Part shown: in pieces, positions 40,987-49,558 of the stretch
Numbering within the stretch: the first letter of the stretch is position 1
How the letters are laid out: each line of letters starts with the position of its first letter
Assembly: GCF_003482105.1 (NCBI RefSeq)
Contig: NZ_QULM01000005.1
Span: forward strand, 62,001-126,000
DNA from: Coprococcus sp. OM04-5BH
GTDB taxonomy: Bacteria; Bacillota; Clostridia; Lachnospirales; Lachnospiraceae
Direction of reading: 5' to 3'
DNA: 64,000 bases
Program-made: the position numbers and the translations under genes
Notes under the pieces: generated by a model
The model's database searches: none
The model's input: only the letters and a program-made list of their open reading frames with translations
What the model was told of the DNA's origin: nothing

Positions 40987-42543
40987 CTACAGCTTGCAGC
41001 CTTTCTTGATCCAGACAGCTACACCCTGACGGTTTACATAGAACTCGCCGCAGCCTTCGTCGTCGATCTTGATGTCGTACTTGGCATTTCCCATTACATC
41101 TGCGAAATGGCAGCCTGCATACTGTCTGCCTACATACATTCTTTTGGTTCCGCCTACGCCGTCACTCATAATGACTGCAAGTCCTGAATCTGGATGTTCT
41201 GCGTCGCCCTCTCTTGTGAATCCAACCACATCCGGATGATCAAAGTAGTCGTGCTGCACGCCATATGCATACTTCTTACGAAGCTTCAGGAGCTTGTTAA
41301 GGATAGTCTTCTTGGACTTCACCTTCACCGCAGCAATTCCCTGATAATCTCCCATAAAGAGACATGGATAGCCCTGCTCACGAAGAAGGATTATTGCATA
41401 AGCAAGCGGTTTGAACCACTCTCTTACATCCGACTCCAGTATTCCTCCCGGCTGTGACTCGTGATTATCTACAAATGTAACTGCCTTGGTAGGATTGCTC
41501 ATCATAAGTGATCCGTCAAGAAGTCTGCTGAGATCGTAGTCTCCCTCATCATAAGAGCAATCATGGAAATTAAAATGTAACGGAACATCAAACATTGCCG
41601 CCTTGCCTTCTGTAGAGTCAATGTAGCCGTTAAGATAATCCTTGTTCCAATGCCAGAAATCTCCCACAACGAATATATTCTTAGGCTCATCAGCACTGCC
41701 ATTATCTGTGGAGCTTCCATCCACAGCGCCGTCACTTCCATCAGCCGCTTTAACACCCTGTTCTGCCTCTATATCTACCTTGCTCTTTTCTGCGTGAGCT
41801 GCTGCCAGTGAGAAGTCCTTTATAAACCAGCCAGGCACATATTCTGCCTCCTGGAAACGGAAACCGTCCACTCCTGTCATGGTCTCATACCATGCAGCCC
41901 AGTTCATGAGCTCGTCATATACTTCCTGGTTATACAGGTCAAGCTCCGAGCCTATTATGTAGTCATACTTTGAGAATTCCTTAGCCGCCTTCTCAGGATC
42001 CATTCCGGCAAGCTCGATCACACGCTGTCTGAACTCATCCTGCTTCCAGTCAATCTTCTCGAAATGCTGCCAGTTCCATTTGAACTTAGAGTATTTGCTC
42101 TTTCTTCCCGGAAATGTGAACTTCGAAAGTGCTCCCACTGTTCTCTTGTTGCCTATCATCTGTGGTCCCGGTCTGCCATTGAAATCATTTGCAGATACTG
42201 CTTCTATCTTATCTGCTCCAAGCTTCTGGCGGACTGCCACATCCGCATAAACATCTATTCCTGCTGCCTTCATTGCCTTAATGGCTGCAAGATATTCTTC
42301 CTTTGTTCCGTACTTTGTTGCAACTGACCCCTTCTGATTGAATTCACCCAGATCATACAGGTCATATGTTGCATAACCCACGTCATCCTTGCCTCTTGCT
42401 GCCTTGGTGGCAGGCGGGAACCACACAGCGGTAGCTCCCATCTTCTTAAGGACAGGGGCATCCTTAACTGCCTGTGTCCATAATGTCTGGTCTGCAGGTG
42501 TGTTTGCATTAAAATACTGAACTAAAAGACCATTATCCCCCAT
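40987..42543 (-). CDS. GH13_5-like amylase pseudoenzyme
   Basis: A 518-residue intracellular protein with the fold order of subfamily 5 alpha-amylases. GYATYDLYDLGEFNQKGSV, FRFQEAEYVPGWF, FVVGDFWHWN and FVDNHESQP align with the conserved blocks, but the catalytic positions differ: region I DVAVRQ (usual DVVxNH), region II Gln231 instead of the Asp nucleophile, region III Asp295 instead of the Glu acid/base, region IV Glu362 instead of the Asp stabiliser. The frame is full length, with an acidic Ser/Asp/Gly insert at about 265-288. It should not hydrolyse starch in the usual way; a binding or regulatory role is possible. GGAGG precedes the ATG. Confidence 0.85.
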   Translation of the reverse strand: MGDNGLLVQYFNANTPADQTLWTQAVKDAPVLKKMGATAVWFPPATKAARGKDDVGYATYDLYDLGEFNQKGSVATKYGTKEEYLAAIKAMKAAGIDVYADVAVRQKLGADKIEAVSANDFNGRPGPQMIGNKRTVGALSKFTFPGRKSKYSKFKWNWQHFEKIDWKQDEFRQRVIELAGMDPEKAAKEFSKYDYIIGSELDLYNQEVYDELMNWAAWYETMTGVDGFRFQEAEYVPGWFIKDFSLAAAHAEKSKVDIEAEQGVKAADGSDGAVDGSSTDNGSADEPKNIFVVGDFWHWNKDYLNGYIDSTEGKAAMFDVPLHFNFHDCSYDEGDYDLSRLLDGSLMMSNPTKAVTFVDNHESQPGGILESDVREWFKPLAYAIILLREQGYPCLFMGDYQGIAAVKVKSKKTILNKLLKLRKKYAYGVQHDYFDHPDVVGFTREGDAEHPDSGLAVIMSDGVGGTKRMYVGRQYAGCHFADVMGNAKYDIKIDDEGCGEFYVNRQGVAVWIKKGCKL

Positions 42544-42661
42544 AAAAATACCTCCACAATTCTAACATCAGCCCATTTGAAATATATCTTCGCACCTTGA
42601 ATGCTTGCTATGGCAAAGGGCCGCCCTCTTCTTCTCCACGTGTCAACTGACACTGCCTGTA

Positions 42662-43879
42662 TTAAAGCTTCTTTATTCTCTCGATTGCCTCGACTGTGCT
42701 CTCATAGGTTCCGAATGCTGTAAGTCTGAAGTAGCCCTCTCCGCTTGGTCCAAAGCCTGAACCCGGTGTGCCTACAACATTTGCCTTATCAAGAAGATAG
42801 TCGAAGAACTCCCAGCTTGTCATGCCCTCCGGAGTCTTAAGCCAGATATACGGAGCATTCACACCGCCTGATACTGTATAGCCTGCTGCCTTAAGGCCCT
42901 CTGAAATAACCTTGGCGTTATTCATATAATATGCTATCTGTTCTCTGGTCTGAGCCTTTCCTGCTTCTGAATATACTGCTTCTCCTGCTCTCTGAACGAT
43001 ATAAGGAGCTCCATTGAACTTAGTTCCGTGTCTTCTTGCCCAAAGTGCATTGAGGCTTGTGCCCTCTGCGTCCTTAAGCTCCTTAGGAACTATAACGTAT
43101 CCGAGACGTGTACCTGTAAAGCCCGCATTCTTTGAGAAGCTCTTAAGCTCTATGGCGCAGGTCTTGGCACCGTCACACTCATATATACTATGTGGAACAT
43201 CATCCTCACTTATGTAGGCTTCATATGCTGCATCATAAACGATGACTGCCCCAACCTTATTTGCATAATCAACAAATTCCTGAAGTTTTTCCTTCTTCAC
43301 GGTTGCACCTGTAGGATTATTAGGGAAACAGAGATAAATGATATCCGGTGTCTCCTTTGGAAGCTCAGGTGCGAATTTATTCGCTGCGCTGCATGGCATG
43401 TAGATTACATCACTCCACAGGCCTGTGGTGCTGTCGTATGTACCTGTTCTACCTGCCATTACGTTAGAGTCAACATATACCGGATATACAGGATCGCACA
43501 CTGCGATCTTGCTGTCCGCTGCGAATATCTCCTGGATATTGGCTGAGTCACTCTTGGCTCCGTCACTTACAAATACTTCATCTGTGGCAATATCTACGCC
43601 TCTTGCCTTGTAGTCATTCTCCACTATTGCGCTCCTTAAGAAATCATATCCAAGGTCCGGAGCATATCCCCTGAATGTCTCTGCTACCGCCATCTCATCA
43701 ACTGCCTTGTGAAGGGCTTCAATGATAGCCGGTGCCAGCGGCTGTGTTACATCACCAATGCTAAGTCTGATTATATTACAATCCGGATGTGCTGCTACAT
43801 ACTCTCTCTGCTTTCTGGCAACAGTAGAAAAGAGATAGCTGCCAGGTAATTTTAAATAATTGTCATTTGCCTTAAACAT
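42662..43879 (-). CDS. dapL: LL-diaminopimelate aminotransferase
   Basis: A 405-residue fold-type I PLP enzyme converting tetrahydrodipicolinate directly to LL-diaminopimelate in lysine and peptidoglycan synthesis. The opening [40 protein letters not shown] (184-192) and [15 protein letters not shown] with the PLP lysine K250 are diagnostic of DapL. AGGAGG precedes the ATG. The leader has a perfect hairpin and a copy of the shared ATGGGCTGATGT-like motif. No other dap gene is adjacent. Confidence 0.96.
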   Translation of the reverse strand: MFKANDNYLKLPGSYLFSTVARKQREYVAAHPDCNIIRLSIGDVTQPLAPAIIEALHKAVDEMAVAETFRGYAPDLGYDFLRSAIVENDYKARGVDIATDEVFVSDGAKSDSANIQEIFAADSKIAVCDPVYPVYVDSNVMAGRTGTYDSTTGLWSDVIYMPCSAANKFAPELPKETPDIIYLCFPNNPTGATVKKEKLQEFVDYANKVGAVIVYDAAYEAYISEDDVPHSIYECDGAKTCAIELKSFSKNAGFTGTRLGYVIVPKELKDAEGTSLNALWARRHGTKFNGAPYIVQRAGEAVYSEAGKAQTREQIAYYMNNAKVISEGLKAAGYTVSGGVNAPYIWLKTPEGMTSWEFFDYLLDKANVVGTPGSGFGPSGEGYFRLTAFGTYESTVEAIERIKKL

Positions 43880-43911
43880 TTTTTATTTTTCCTCCTAGTA
43901 ATGGTCCGACC

Positions 43912-43931
43912 TCACACATGCCAATGTGTGA
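43912..43931 (-). promoter_or_regulatory. hairpin in the dapL leader
   Basis: A perfect 8-bp inverted repeat TCACACAT/ATGTGTGA with loop GCCA, about 35 bases before the start codon. It abuts the shared leader motif. It is too short for a lysine riboswitch. Confidence 0.55.
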
Positions 43932-43964
43932 CATCAGCCTATTTAGTCAGCAACGAAAAACTAC

Positions 43965-44513
43965 TCAAATGTTACTGTCATTCAAAATCATATACGACAT
44001 CTCAACGATGTTTATACCACTGTCCATACTTTTCTTCTGTATGTAACGGTGCGCACCCTGCTCATCGAAATTGTGTTCACTCATCAATCTAAGCTTTGCA
44101 GCCTTTATGATCTTTTTTTCTTCTTCGGTACGTTCCTTTGGTCTTGCCTTACGTTTCTTTCTCTCCCACAATATGTTATCGATGGTGAGATTAACTGTGC
44201 TTACAAAGTCCTGGGTCTTTAAAGGCATGGTGAGACACACCACTTCATTATTGCGGCACTGCTCGTAATTCTCCTTGGAGGCAAGCACGATCATGTCAAA
44301 CCAGGCGGGTATACAGGCGTTCAGATCCGAGAACAACATGTCCGGATATCTGAACCCGCATACTATAAGACCGTCATCACAGGCGTCGGCAGCCTGAGCT
44401 GCCTGTGCACCTGTTGTACATACCTTAGTTACATTAATACCATTGCGTATGAGAAGGTTTTTAATACTTTTTGCTTCTTCGATTTTCCCGAATAGAACTA
44501 TTACATTAACCAC
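43965..44513 (-). CDS. ANTAR-domain antiterminator protein beside glnA
   Basis: A 182-residue response-regulator-like protein. The N-terminal 120 residues form a receiver-type alpha/beta domain without a clear phospho-acceptor Asp pocket. Residues 125-180 are an ANTAR RNA-binding domain (EKKIIKAAKLRLMSEHNFDEQGAHRYIQKKSMDSGINIVEMSYMIL), which binds paired hairpins in leaders to prevent termination. Placement 54 bases downstream of glnA is conserved in Clostridia and ties it to nitrogen control. Confidence 0.9.
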   Translation of the reverse strand: MVNVIVLFGKIEEAKSIKNLLIRNGINVTKVCTTGAQAAQAADACDDGLIVCGFRYPDMLFSDLNACIPAWFDMIVLASKENYEQCRNNEVVCLTMPLKTQDFVSTVNLTIDNILWERKKRKARPKERTEEEKKIIKAAKLRLMSEHNFDEQGAHRYIQKKSMDSGINIVEMSYMILNDSNI

Positions 44514-44567
44514 CTTATCAACCTCACTGTTTAATTAAACTGCAATTATACGGGGTGATACTGTTGA

Positions 44568-45899
44568 TCAGACTTTATACAGATAGTTATCAATCTCCCA
44601 GGCAGTAACCTGCTTGGTGTACTCATCCCATTCATTCATCTTAGCTGTTGTATATCTGTCAAATACATGATCTCCAAGAGCTTCTCTCATGAAGTCACTC
44701 TCCTGCATTGCAAGAACCGCCTCTCTTAAGTTGGCAGGAAGGCTGTGGATATGTCTCGCCTTCTTCTCCTCATGGGTAAGCTCAAAGATATTTGTATCTA
44801 CACTTGGTGGAACCTGAAGCTTCCTCTTTATTCCGTCAAGTCCGGCTCTTAAGCATACTGCCATTGCAAGATATGGGTTGGCCGTTGGATCAGGACAACG
44901 AAGCTCAACTCTTGTTCCTGCGCCTCTTGCGCTAGGTATTCTGATAAGCGGACTTCTGTTCTTTGCTGACCATGCGATGTAGATAGGTGCTTCATAGCCG
45001 GGAACAAGTCTCTTGTATGAATTCACAAGCGGATTTGTTATGGCTGTCATCTCCTTCATATGCTCCATAATACCTGCGATGAAGTAGTATGCTGTCTCAC
45101 TTAATCCCAATGGATCACTCTCATCTGCGAATACATTCTTGCCGTCCTTTGAAAGTGACATGTTCATATGCATACCTGAACCACATACACCAAACTTTGG
45201 CTTTGGCATGAATGTTGCACATAATCCGTGTCTCTTGGCAATAGTCTTAACTACCAGCTTAAAGGTCTCGATGTTATCTGCTGTAGGTAACGCCTTGCCA
45301 TACTTGAAATCTATCTCATGCTGTGCAGGTGCACACTCATGATGTGAAGCCTCGATCTCGAAGCCCATCTGCTCAAGGGTAAGAACCATATCTCTTCTTG
45401 CATTCTCACCGAAGTCAAGAGGTCCCAGGTCGAAGTAGCCTGCTCTCTCATATGAATTTGTTGTTGGCAGACCATTTTCATCAGTCTGGAAAAGGAAAAA
45501 TTCACACTCAGGTCCTACGTTCATCTCGTAGCCCATATCTGCAGCTTCCTTAAGTGCTCTCTTAAGTACATATCTAGGATCGCCTGCAAATGGCTTGTTA
45601 TCCGGTGTATAAACGTCGCAAATAAGTCTTGCAACCTTGCCCTGCTGTGGTCTCCATGGGAATGTCTCGTATGTATCGTAATCAGGATACAGATACATAT
45701 CTGACTCTTCAATTCTTGCAAATCCTTCGATAGATGAACCGTCGAACATTATCTTGTTATCAAGTGCCTTTTCGATCTGACTTGCTGTTATAGCAACATT
45801 TTTAAGATCTCCGAAGATATCTGTGAACTGAAGTCTGATGAACTCTACATCATCTTCCTTAACCATACGCAAAATATCTTCCTTTGTGTATTTTCCCAT
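44568..45899 (-). CDS. glnA: glutamine synthetase, type I
   Basis: A 443-residue enzyme forming glutamine from glutamate, ammonia and ATP. Motifs: [22 protein letters not shown], the metal/ammonia region [28 protein letters not shown], the ATP-binding [17 protein letters not shown] and [32 protein letters not shown]. Length and absence of an adenylylation insert fit the GSI-alpha type, feedback-regulated in Firmicutes. AAGGAG lies upstream. A TTGACC/TATTAT promoter and a structured leader of about 97 nt lie before it. Confidence 0.98.
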   Translation of the reverse strand: MGKYTKEDILRMVKEDDVEFIRLQFTDIFGDLKNVAITASQIEKALDNKIMFDGSSIEGFARIEESDMYLYPDYDTYETFPWRPQQGKVARLICDVYTPDNKPFAGDPRYVLKRALKEAADMGYEMNVGPECEFFLFQTDENGLPTTNSYERAGYFDLGPLDFGENARRDMVLTLEQMGFEIEASHHECAPAQHEIDFKYGKALPTADNIETFKLVVKTIAKRHGLCATFMPKPKFGVCGSGMHMNMSLSKDGKNVFADESDPLGLSETAYYFIAGIMEHMKEMTAITNPLVNSYKRLVPGYEAPIYIAWSAKNRSPLIRIPSARGAGTRVELRCPDPTANPYLAMAVCLRAGLDGIKRKLQVPPSVDTNIFELTHEEKKARHIHSLPANLREAVLAMQESDFMREALGDHVFDRYTTAKMNEWDEYTKQVTAWEIDNYLYKV

Positions 45900-45936
45900 T
45901 GTCTAATACTCCTTTTCTACGCTTTTATATGTGACG

Positions 45937-45984
45937 GTCGATGGTGAAATGTCAGGATCATGGATTCCTGCACCTTAAATCGAC
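45937..45984 (-). promoter_or_regulatory. long hairpin in the glnA leader
   Basis: Arms GTCGAT/ATCGAC, GGTG/CACC and CAGGA/TCCTG are nested in one interrupted stem within the leader. No T-run follows, so it is not a plain terminator. It is a candidate RNA target for the downstream ANTAR protein. Confidence 0.55.
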
Positions 45985-46003
45985 ACACTAGCACACACTA
46001 ACA

Positions 46004-46032
46004 ATAATATCACACACATATTTAAGGGTCAA
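46004..46032 (-). promoter_or_regulatory. sigma-A promoter of glnA
   Basis: On the minus strand TTGACC (46027-46032) and TATTAT (46004-46009) are 17 bp apart, just before the structured leader. Confidence 0.8.
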
Positions 46033-46092
46033 CAAAAGTATTGACTCAGCTTCCATAAATCTTATGAATTAACCGAATTGGACAGAAGCATT

Positions 46093-46123
46093 AAAAAACC
46101 CACATGTCATAAAACATGTGGGT
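46093..46123 (-). terminator. terminator of the rpsF-ssb-rpsR operon
   Basis: A 10-bp perfect stem ACCCACATGT/ACATGTGGGT followed on the minus strand by six T residues, 60 bases after rpsR. Confidence 0.94.
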
Positions 46124-46182
46124 CTCTTCAAGCTTAACGCTTGTATCACACTATATAAATAATCCCAGATATGATCTGCTGA

Positions 46183-46446
46183 TTAATCTACTACGTATGG
46201 TAATACAGCAATCTGTCTTGCTCTCTTAACTGCTACTGTTAAAGCTCTCTGGTGCTTAGCGCATGTACCGGTAATTCTTCTAGGAAGGATCTTACCTCTC
46301 TCTGAGATATATCTCTTTAACTTGTTAGCATCTTTGTAATCTATAGTAGCTGACTTGTCTGCACAGAAAACGCAAACTTTCTTTCTTCTACGGATATTTC
46401 TTCTCTTTAATGGAGCGTCCGCTCTATCTGTCTTGTTATAAGCCAT
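46183..46446 (-). CDS. rpsR: ribosomal protein S18
   Basis: An 87-residue basic small-subunit protein. [10 protein letters not shown]...[51 protein letters not shown] is the full S18 signature. Its N-terminal half contains CVFC, a possible zinc-binding form. Third gene of the rpsF-ssb-rpsR operon; S18 binds S6. Confidence 0.98.
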   Translation of the reverse strand: MAYNKTDRADAPLKRRNIRRRKKVCVFCADKSATIDYKDANKLKRYISERGKILPRRITGTCAKHQRALTVAVKRARQIAVLPYVVD

Positions 46447-46497
46447 TGTATTTACCTCCTGTATTATTCATACCAGCCCCGGGGACCGGTATCATGT

Positions 46498-46944
46498 TTA
46501 CTTGAATGGTAAATCGTCCTCGATTCCTTCAGGAATACTCATAAATCCGTCATTAACCGGACCTGCACTTGCAGGCTCTGGTCTGCCCATTGGCTGATAG
46601 CCGCCGTCATTACCTGACGCATTCTTGCTCTCGGCAAATTCCTGATCTTCTACTACAACGTCTGTTGTGTAGACCTTATTACCATCCTTGTTTGTATAGC
46701 TGCCTGTCTGGATCCTACCTGTTGCAACAATCTTTGTACCCTGCTTAAGGTACTTCTCAGCAAATTCTGCTGAACGGCCGAATGCTACGCAACTGATAAA
46801 ATCTGCGCTCTGATCATTGTTTCTGTTGAATCTTCTATCTACAGCAAGTGTATATCTTGCGATAGCCATCTGGTTATCACCCTGCTGAGAATATCTGATC
46901 TCAGGGTCTCTTGTTAAACGACCCATCAAAATTACTTTATTCAT
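46498..46944 (-). CDS. ssb: single-stranded DNA-binding protein
   Basis: A 148-residue OB-fold protein: MNKVILMGRLTRDPEIRYS, FISCVAFGRSAEFAEKYLKQGTKIVATGRIQTGSY and the acidic C-terminal tip GIEDDLPF that docks partner proteins. Its linker is short and Gly/Pro-rich. It lies between rpsF (15 bases) and rpsR. Confidence 0.97.
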   Translation of the reverse strand: MNKVILMGRLTRDPEIRYSQQGDNQMAIARYTLAVDRRFNRNNDQSADFISCVAFGRSAEFAEKYLKQGTKIVATGRIQTGSYTNKDGNKVYTTDVVVEDQEFAESKNASGNDGGYQPMGRPEPASAGPVNDGFMSIPEGIEDDLPFK

Positions 46945-46959
46945 ATGGAAATCCTCCTA

Positions 46960-47250
46960 TTACTCTGCGTCAAGTCTAACACAAAGATATCTAAGAACGT
47001 CTTCCATAATACGAACATTTGCCTCGATCTGTGCAGGAGCATCTGCAGCAGCATCAAACTGAATGAAGTAATAATAAGCTTCGCCCATCTTCTGAATTTC
47101 GTAAGCAAGCTTCTTAAGTCCGCACTCTTCAACATTTGTAATTGAACCGCCAAACTTCTCAACGTAAGCCTTAACCTTATCAACTACTGCTGTTCTAGCT
47201 TCCTCTTCAATTTTTGCATTAACAACTAAAGTTAATTCGTACTTATTCAT
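46960..47250 (-). CDS. rpsF: ribosomal protein S6
   Basis: A 96-residue small-subunit protein beginning MNKYELTLVV with GGAGG upstream; a longer frame to 47334 lacks a site. The GGSITNVEECGLKKLAYEI and EANVRIMEDVLRYLCVRLD segments are typical of S6. A plausible TTGAAT/TAAGAT promoter with 17-bp spacing precedes the operon, and the leader forms a GCTCACAA/TTGTGGGC hairpin that may be an autoregulatory site. Confidence 0.97.
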   Translation of the reverse strand: MNKYELTLVVNAKIEEEARTAVVDKVKAYVEKFGGSITNVEECGLKKLAYEIQKMGEAYYYFIQFDAAADAPAQIEANVRIMEDVLRYLCVRLDAE

Positions 47251-47396
47251 CTTATCTTGCACCTCCTTATGGTCTCTGGCCCACAATACTGTTTGTGAGC
47301 AAGGAAATATGATTAACACATCACAAGTCCACATCTTATCATAGTAAAATCAACAATTCAAGCTATTTTTGTGTTTTTTTATAAAAGATATGGAAT

Positions 47397-47579
47397 TTAT
47401 GCCTTCTCTACAAAGCCCTTAAAGCTTTTCTCCACTGTAGTCCGGGGGATCATCACCTGATGATTGCACCATGTACACCTGAGGCGGAAGTCCATTCCCA
47501 CTCTCAGAATCTCCCATGAATTGTTACCACAGGGATGGGGCTTCTTCATTTTTATAATCTGTCCCACTTCAAAGTTCAT
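47397..47579 (-). CDS. DUF951 protein (YyzM-like)
   Basis: A 60-residue protein that matches DUF951: MKKPHPCGNNSWEILRVGMDFRLRCTWCNHQVMIPR has the KxHPCG...W motif and a C-x2-C pair for metal binding. Function is unknown. The same family often lies near rpsF in Firmicutes, as here. Its start is 18 bases after the AAA ATPase gene. Confidence 0.92.
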   Translation of the reverse strand: MNFEVGQIIKMKKPHPCGNNSWEILRVGMDFRLRCTWCNHQVMIPRTTVEKSFKGFVEKA

Positions 47580-47597
47580 GTCTGGCCCTTTCTCTCA

Positions 47598-49091
47598 TCA
47601 TCCCAGCAGTTCATCCACCATCTCTGCTGTAAATGTTACCGACTTCACATGGTTGACCTCTATCTGATACAGAGCATTTGCAACTATATGCTCCGCTGAC
47701 TGCTCAAGATTTCTGATACCTGAGGTACCTGAATACTTGCTGACTGCCAGCCGAACCGCCTCATCTGTGATGATACACTCATCCTCCCGGAGTCCGATCC
47801 GCCTGAGAACCTTCTTTAATACATACCTATTAAATATTACCTTCTTCTCCTCGTCGGTGTAATCCGGTATATCGATAACTGCAAATCTTGAAAGAATAGG
47901 TGCGCTGATCTTAGACTTATCATTTGCAGTGGCTATAGGATACACGCCAAATGTCGGAATCATACACTCCATGTAGTTATCTGTAAATCCAAGATTGTCA
48001 AGAAGGGTCAGTAGCACGTCTGCCGGATTGCCGTTTCCCTTGCCTGAGTTAGCCTTGTCAAGCTCGTTTATGATAAATACCAGGTTGGACTCTCCTGCCT
48101 GGGAAAATGCCTCCATTATAATACCCGGCTTGGCATTGGAGTAAATTCTTGAGCTTCCTGTAAGCTGCTCCGGATCATTTATGGAGCTCATGTCAAGGGT
48201 TGTCCATGGCAGTTTAAGAATCCTTGCAACTGCATAAGCAATCTGGGATTTTCCTGTTCCCGCCGGTCCCGCCAGCAGTATTCCGTATGCCGGAAGGGTG
48301 TGGGTCCTGTTTATCTGGATGATGGTTTCTATGATCCTCTGCTTGACCTTCTCCATGCCGTATAATTCTTCGTCAAGTATCCTTCTGGCTTCATCCGGGT
48401 CGATTGCCTCAAAATAATTATGTCTCCATTTGATATTCATCATTATGGAAAGGGCACGCTGGGCATGGCGTCTCTCCTCCGGTGACACCTCTCCGGACTT
48501 GGCAACAGCCAGGTTTCTTCTTGCCCAGAGTCTGATGTTGTCAGGCAGTGTCCTGCCGGCACAGTTCATGAAATCCACAATGCTCTGGAGGCTTGTAAGC
48601 TTCATGTCATCGCCATCTTCTTCTGAATCATCATCCTCATCCAGTTCTCCCTCCACAGGTGCATTACTGGAGAGAAGTCTTTCTATCATAAACTGAAGGA
48701 AGCCATCCTCTGCAGAAAGCTTTGATCTACCATTTCCAAATGCCATCTCACGGATCTTATAGACTCTGTAACCACCCTCGCGATTTTCTCCTGACAGACG
48801 GACATTTATATGATTTTCACCTAACCATTTAAGAAGCGCTGTAAATCTTGAATCGATCTTCAGGATATCTACACAGGCCACCTCTTTGTCTTCTTTTATC
48901 TCAAATGTAGTTCTCTTAATGGGATTTGTGAACATACCTGACAGATGGTGCTTAAGTGCCCCTGCCTTGTTGTCAAGTATCATTATAGGCTTGTCTGCGG
49001 TAGCCTCCGGCTCATCCGACGCAAATGTCTCATATGTACAGATCGCCTTGTTCTCCTCGCCCGGTGTGTTGTTAAAATCAAATACTGCCAT
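47598..49091 (-). CDS. Lon-like AAA+ ATPase without protease domain
   Basis: A 497-residue protein. Residues 1-150 are of unknown fold with an acidic stretch (149-163). From 238 the sequence is Lon-like: LDEELYGMEKVKQRIIE, Walker A GPAGTGKS (275-282), and VFIINELDKANSG (338-350), where the usual Asp of Walker B is Asn342, while the catalytic-type Glu343 is kept. Sensor and arginine regions (PIATANDKSK; ILSRFAVIDIP) follow. No Lon protease domain is present. It may remodel proteins or complexes; target unknown. It lies upstream of the DUF951 gene. Confidence 0.82.
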   Translation of the reverse strand: MAVFDFNNTPGEENKAICTYETFASDEPEATADKPIMILDNKAGALKHHLSGMFTNPIKRTTFEIKEDKEVACVDILKIDSRFTALLKWLGENHINVRLSGENREGGYRVYKIREMAFGNGRSKLSAEDGFLQFMIERLLSSNAPVEGELDEDDDSEEDGDDMKLTSLQSIVDFMNCAGRTLPDNIRLWARRNLAVAKSGEVSPEERRHAQRALSIMMNIKWRHNYFEAIDPDEARRILDEELYGMEKVKQRIIETIIQINRTHTLPAYGILLAGPAGTGKSQIAYAVARILKLPWTTLDMSSINDPEQLTGSSRIYSNAKPGIIMEAFSQAGESNLVFIINELDKANSGKGNGNPADVLLTLLDNLGFTDNYMECMIPTFGVYPIATANDKSKISAPILSRFAVIDIPDYTDEEKKVIFNRYVLKKVLRRIGLREDECIITDEAVRLAVSKYSGTSGIRNLEQSAEHIVANALYQIEVNHVKSVTFTAEMVDELLG

Positions 49092-49232
49092 TCCTATATC
49101 CTCTCTAATATGTATAACGCATCATACTGCCCTTATCTGTGCCAGGCAGTATCAGAGCAGCATTTTTTGATGCTGCTCCGTGTCTTATTTTATTTATTAT
49201 ATCTTTATATGGGAAAGGGTGCAATAATTAGT

Positions 49233-49400
49233 TTAGTACCTCGCCTTTAAAATACTGTTTCTTTCTTTAGCATTCTTCTTTATGCCAGCCATGGTGGCAT
49301 TAATGCCGTTTATATCCCCTGATGCAATATCGTCTTCCAAAACATTTTCTTGTAAAAACTCACATACCGATTGACTAACGGTGGCGGGGGGGCAAAATCC
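49233..49400 (-). pseudogene. C-terminal remnant of an unknown protein gene
   Basis: An open frame without start codon ends with a convincing coding-like tail (SVCEFLQENVLEDDI, then AGIKKNAKERNSILKARY and stop). It runs back through a seven-C tract to an in-frame TAA at 49401. The front has apparently been lost where the 23-bp iterons now stand. The gap 49092-49558 otherwise contains a GAGCAGCAT/ATGCTGCTC hairpin (49155-49178) and the iterons. Confidence 0.4.
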
Positions 49401-49527
49401 TTATGGTTCCATTTGCCAAATCTTTACGGTTGCATTTGTCAAATCTTTACGGTTGTATTTGTCAAATCTTTACGGTTGTATTTGTCAAATCTTTACGGTT
49501 GCATTTGCCAAATCTTTACGATTGGTA
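49390..49527 (+). repeat. 23-bp iterons carrying -35-like boxes
   Basis: TTGTCA or TTGCCA followed by AATCTTTACGGTTG recurs at 49413, 49436, 49459, 49482 and 49505, exactly 23 bp apart, with a degenerate copy at 49390. The final copy supplies the -35 box of the promoter for the DUF4143 gene. Confidence 0.93.
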
Positions 49528-49533
49528 TATAAT
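49505..49533 (+). promoter_or_regulatory. sigma-A promoter of the DUF4143 ATPase gene
   Basis: TTGCCA (49505-49510) and a perfect TATAAT (49528-49533) 17 bp apart, with transcription start expected near 49540 and a short leader to the ATG at 49559. Confidence 0.85.
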
Positions 49534-49558
49534 TTGTACATGAGGTGATAATAAAAAT

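Noticed and set aside
43880..43964. Lysine riboswitch upstream of dapL
   Set aside because: The intergenic region is 85 bases with a single 8-bp hairpin, too short for the lysine aptamer.
49155..49178. GAGCAGCAT/ATGCTGCTC hairpin as terminator of a minus-strand gene
   Set aside because: The T-rich flank is on the plus-strand side and no plus-strand gene ends there, so its role is unclear.
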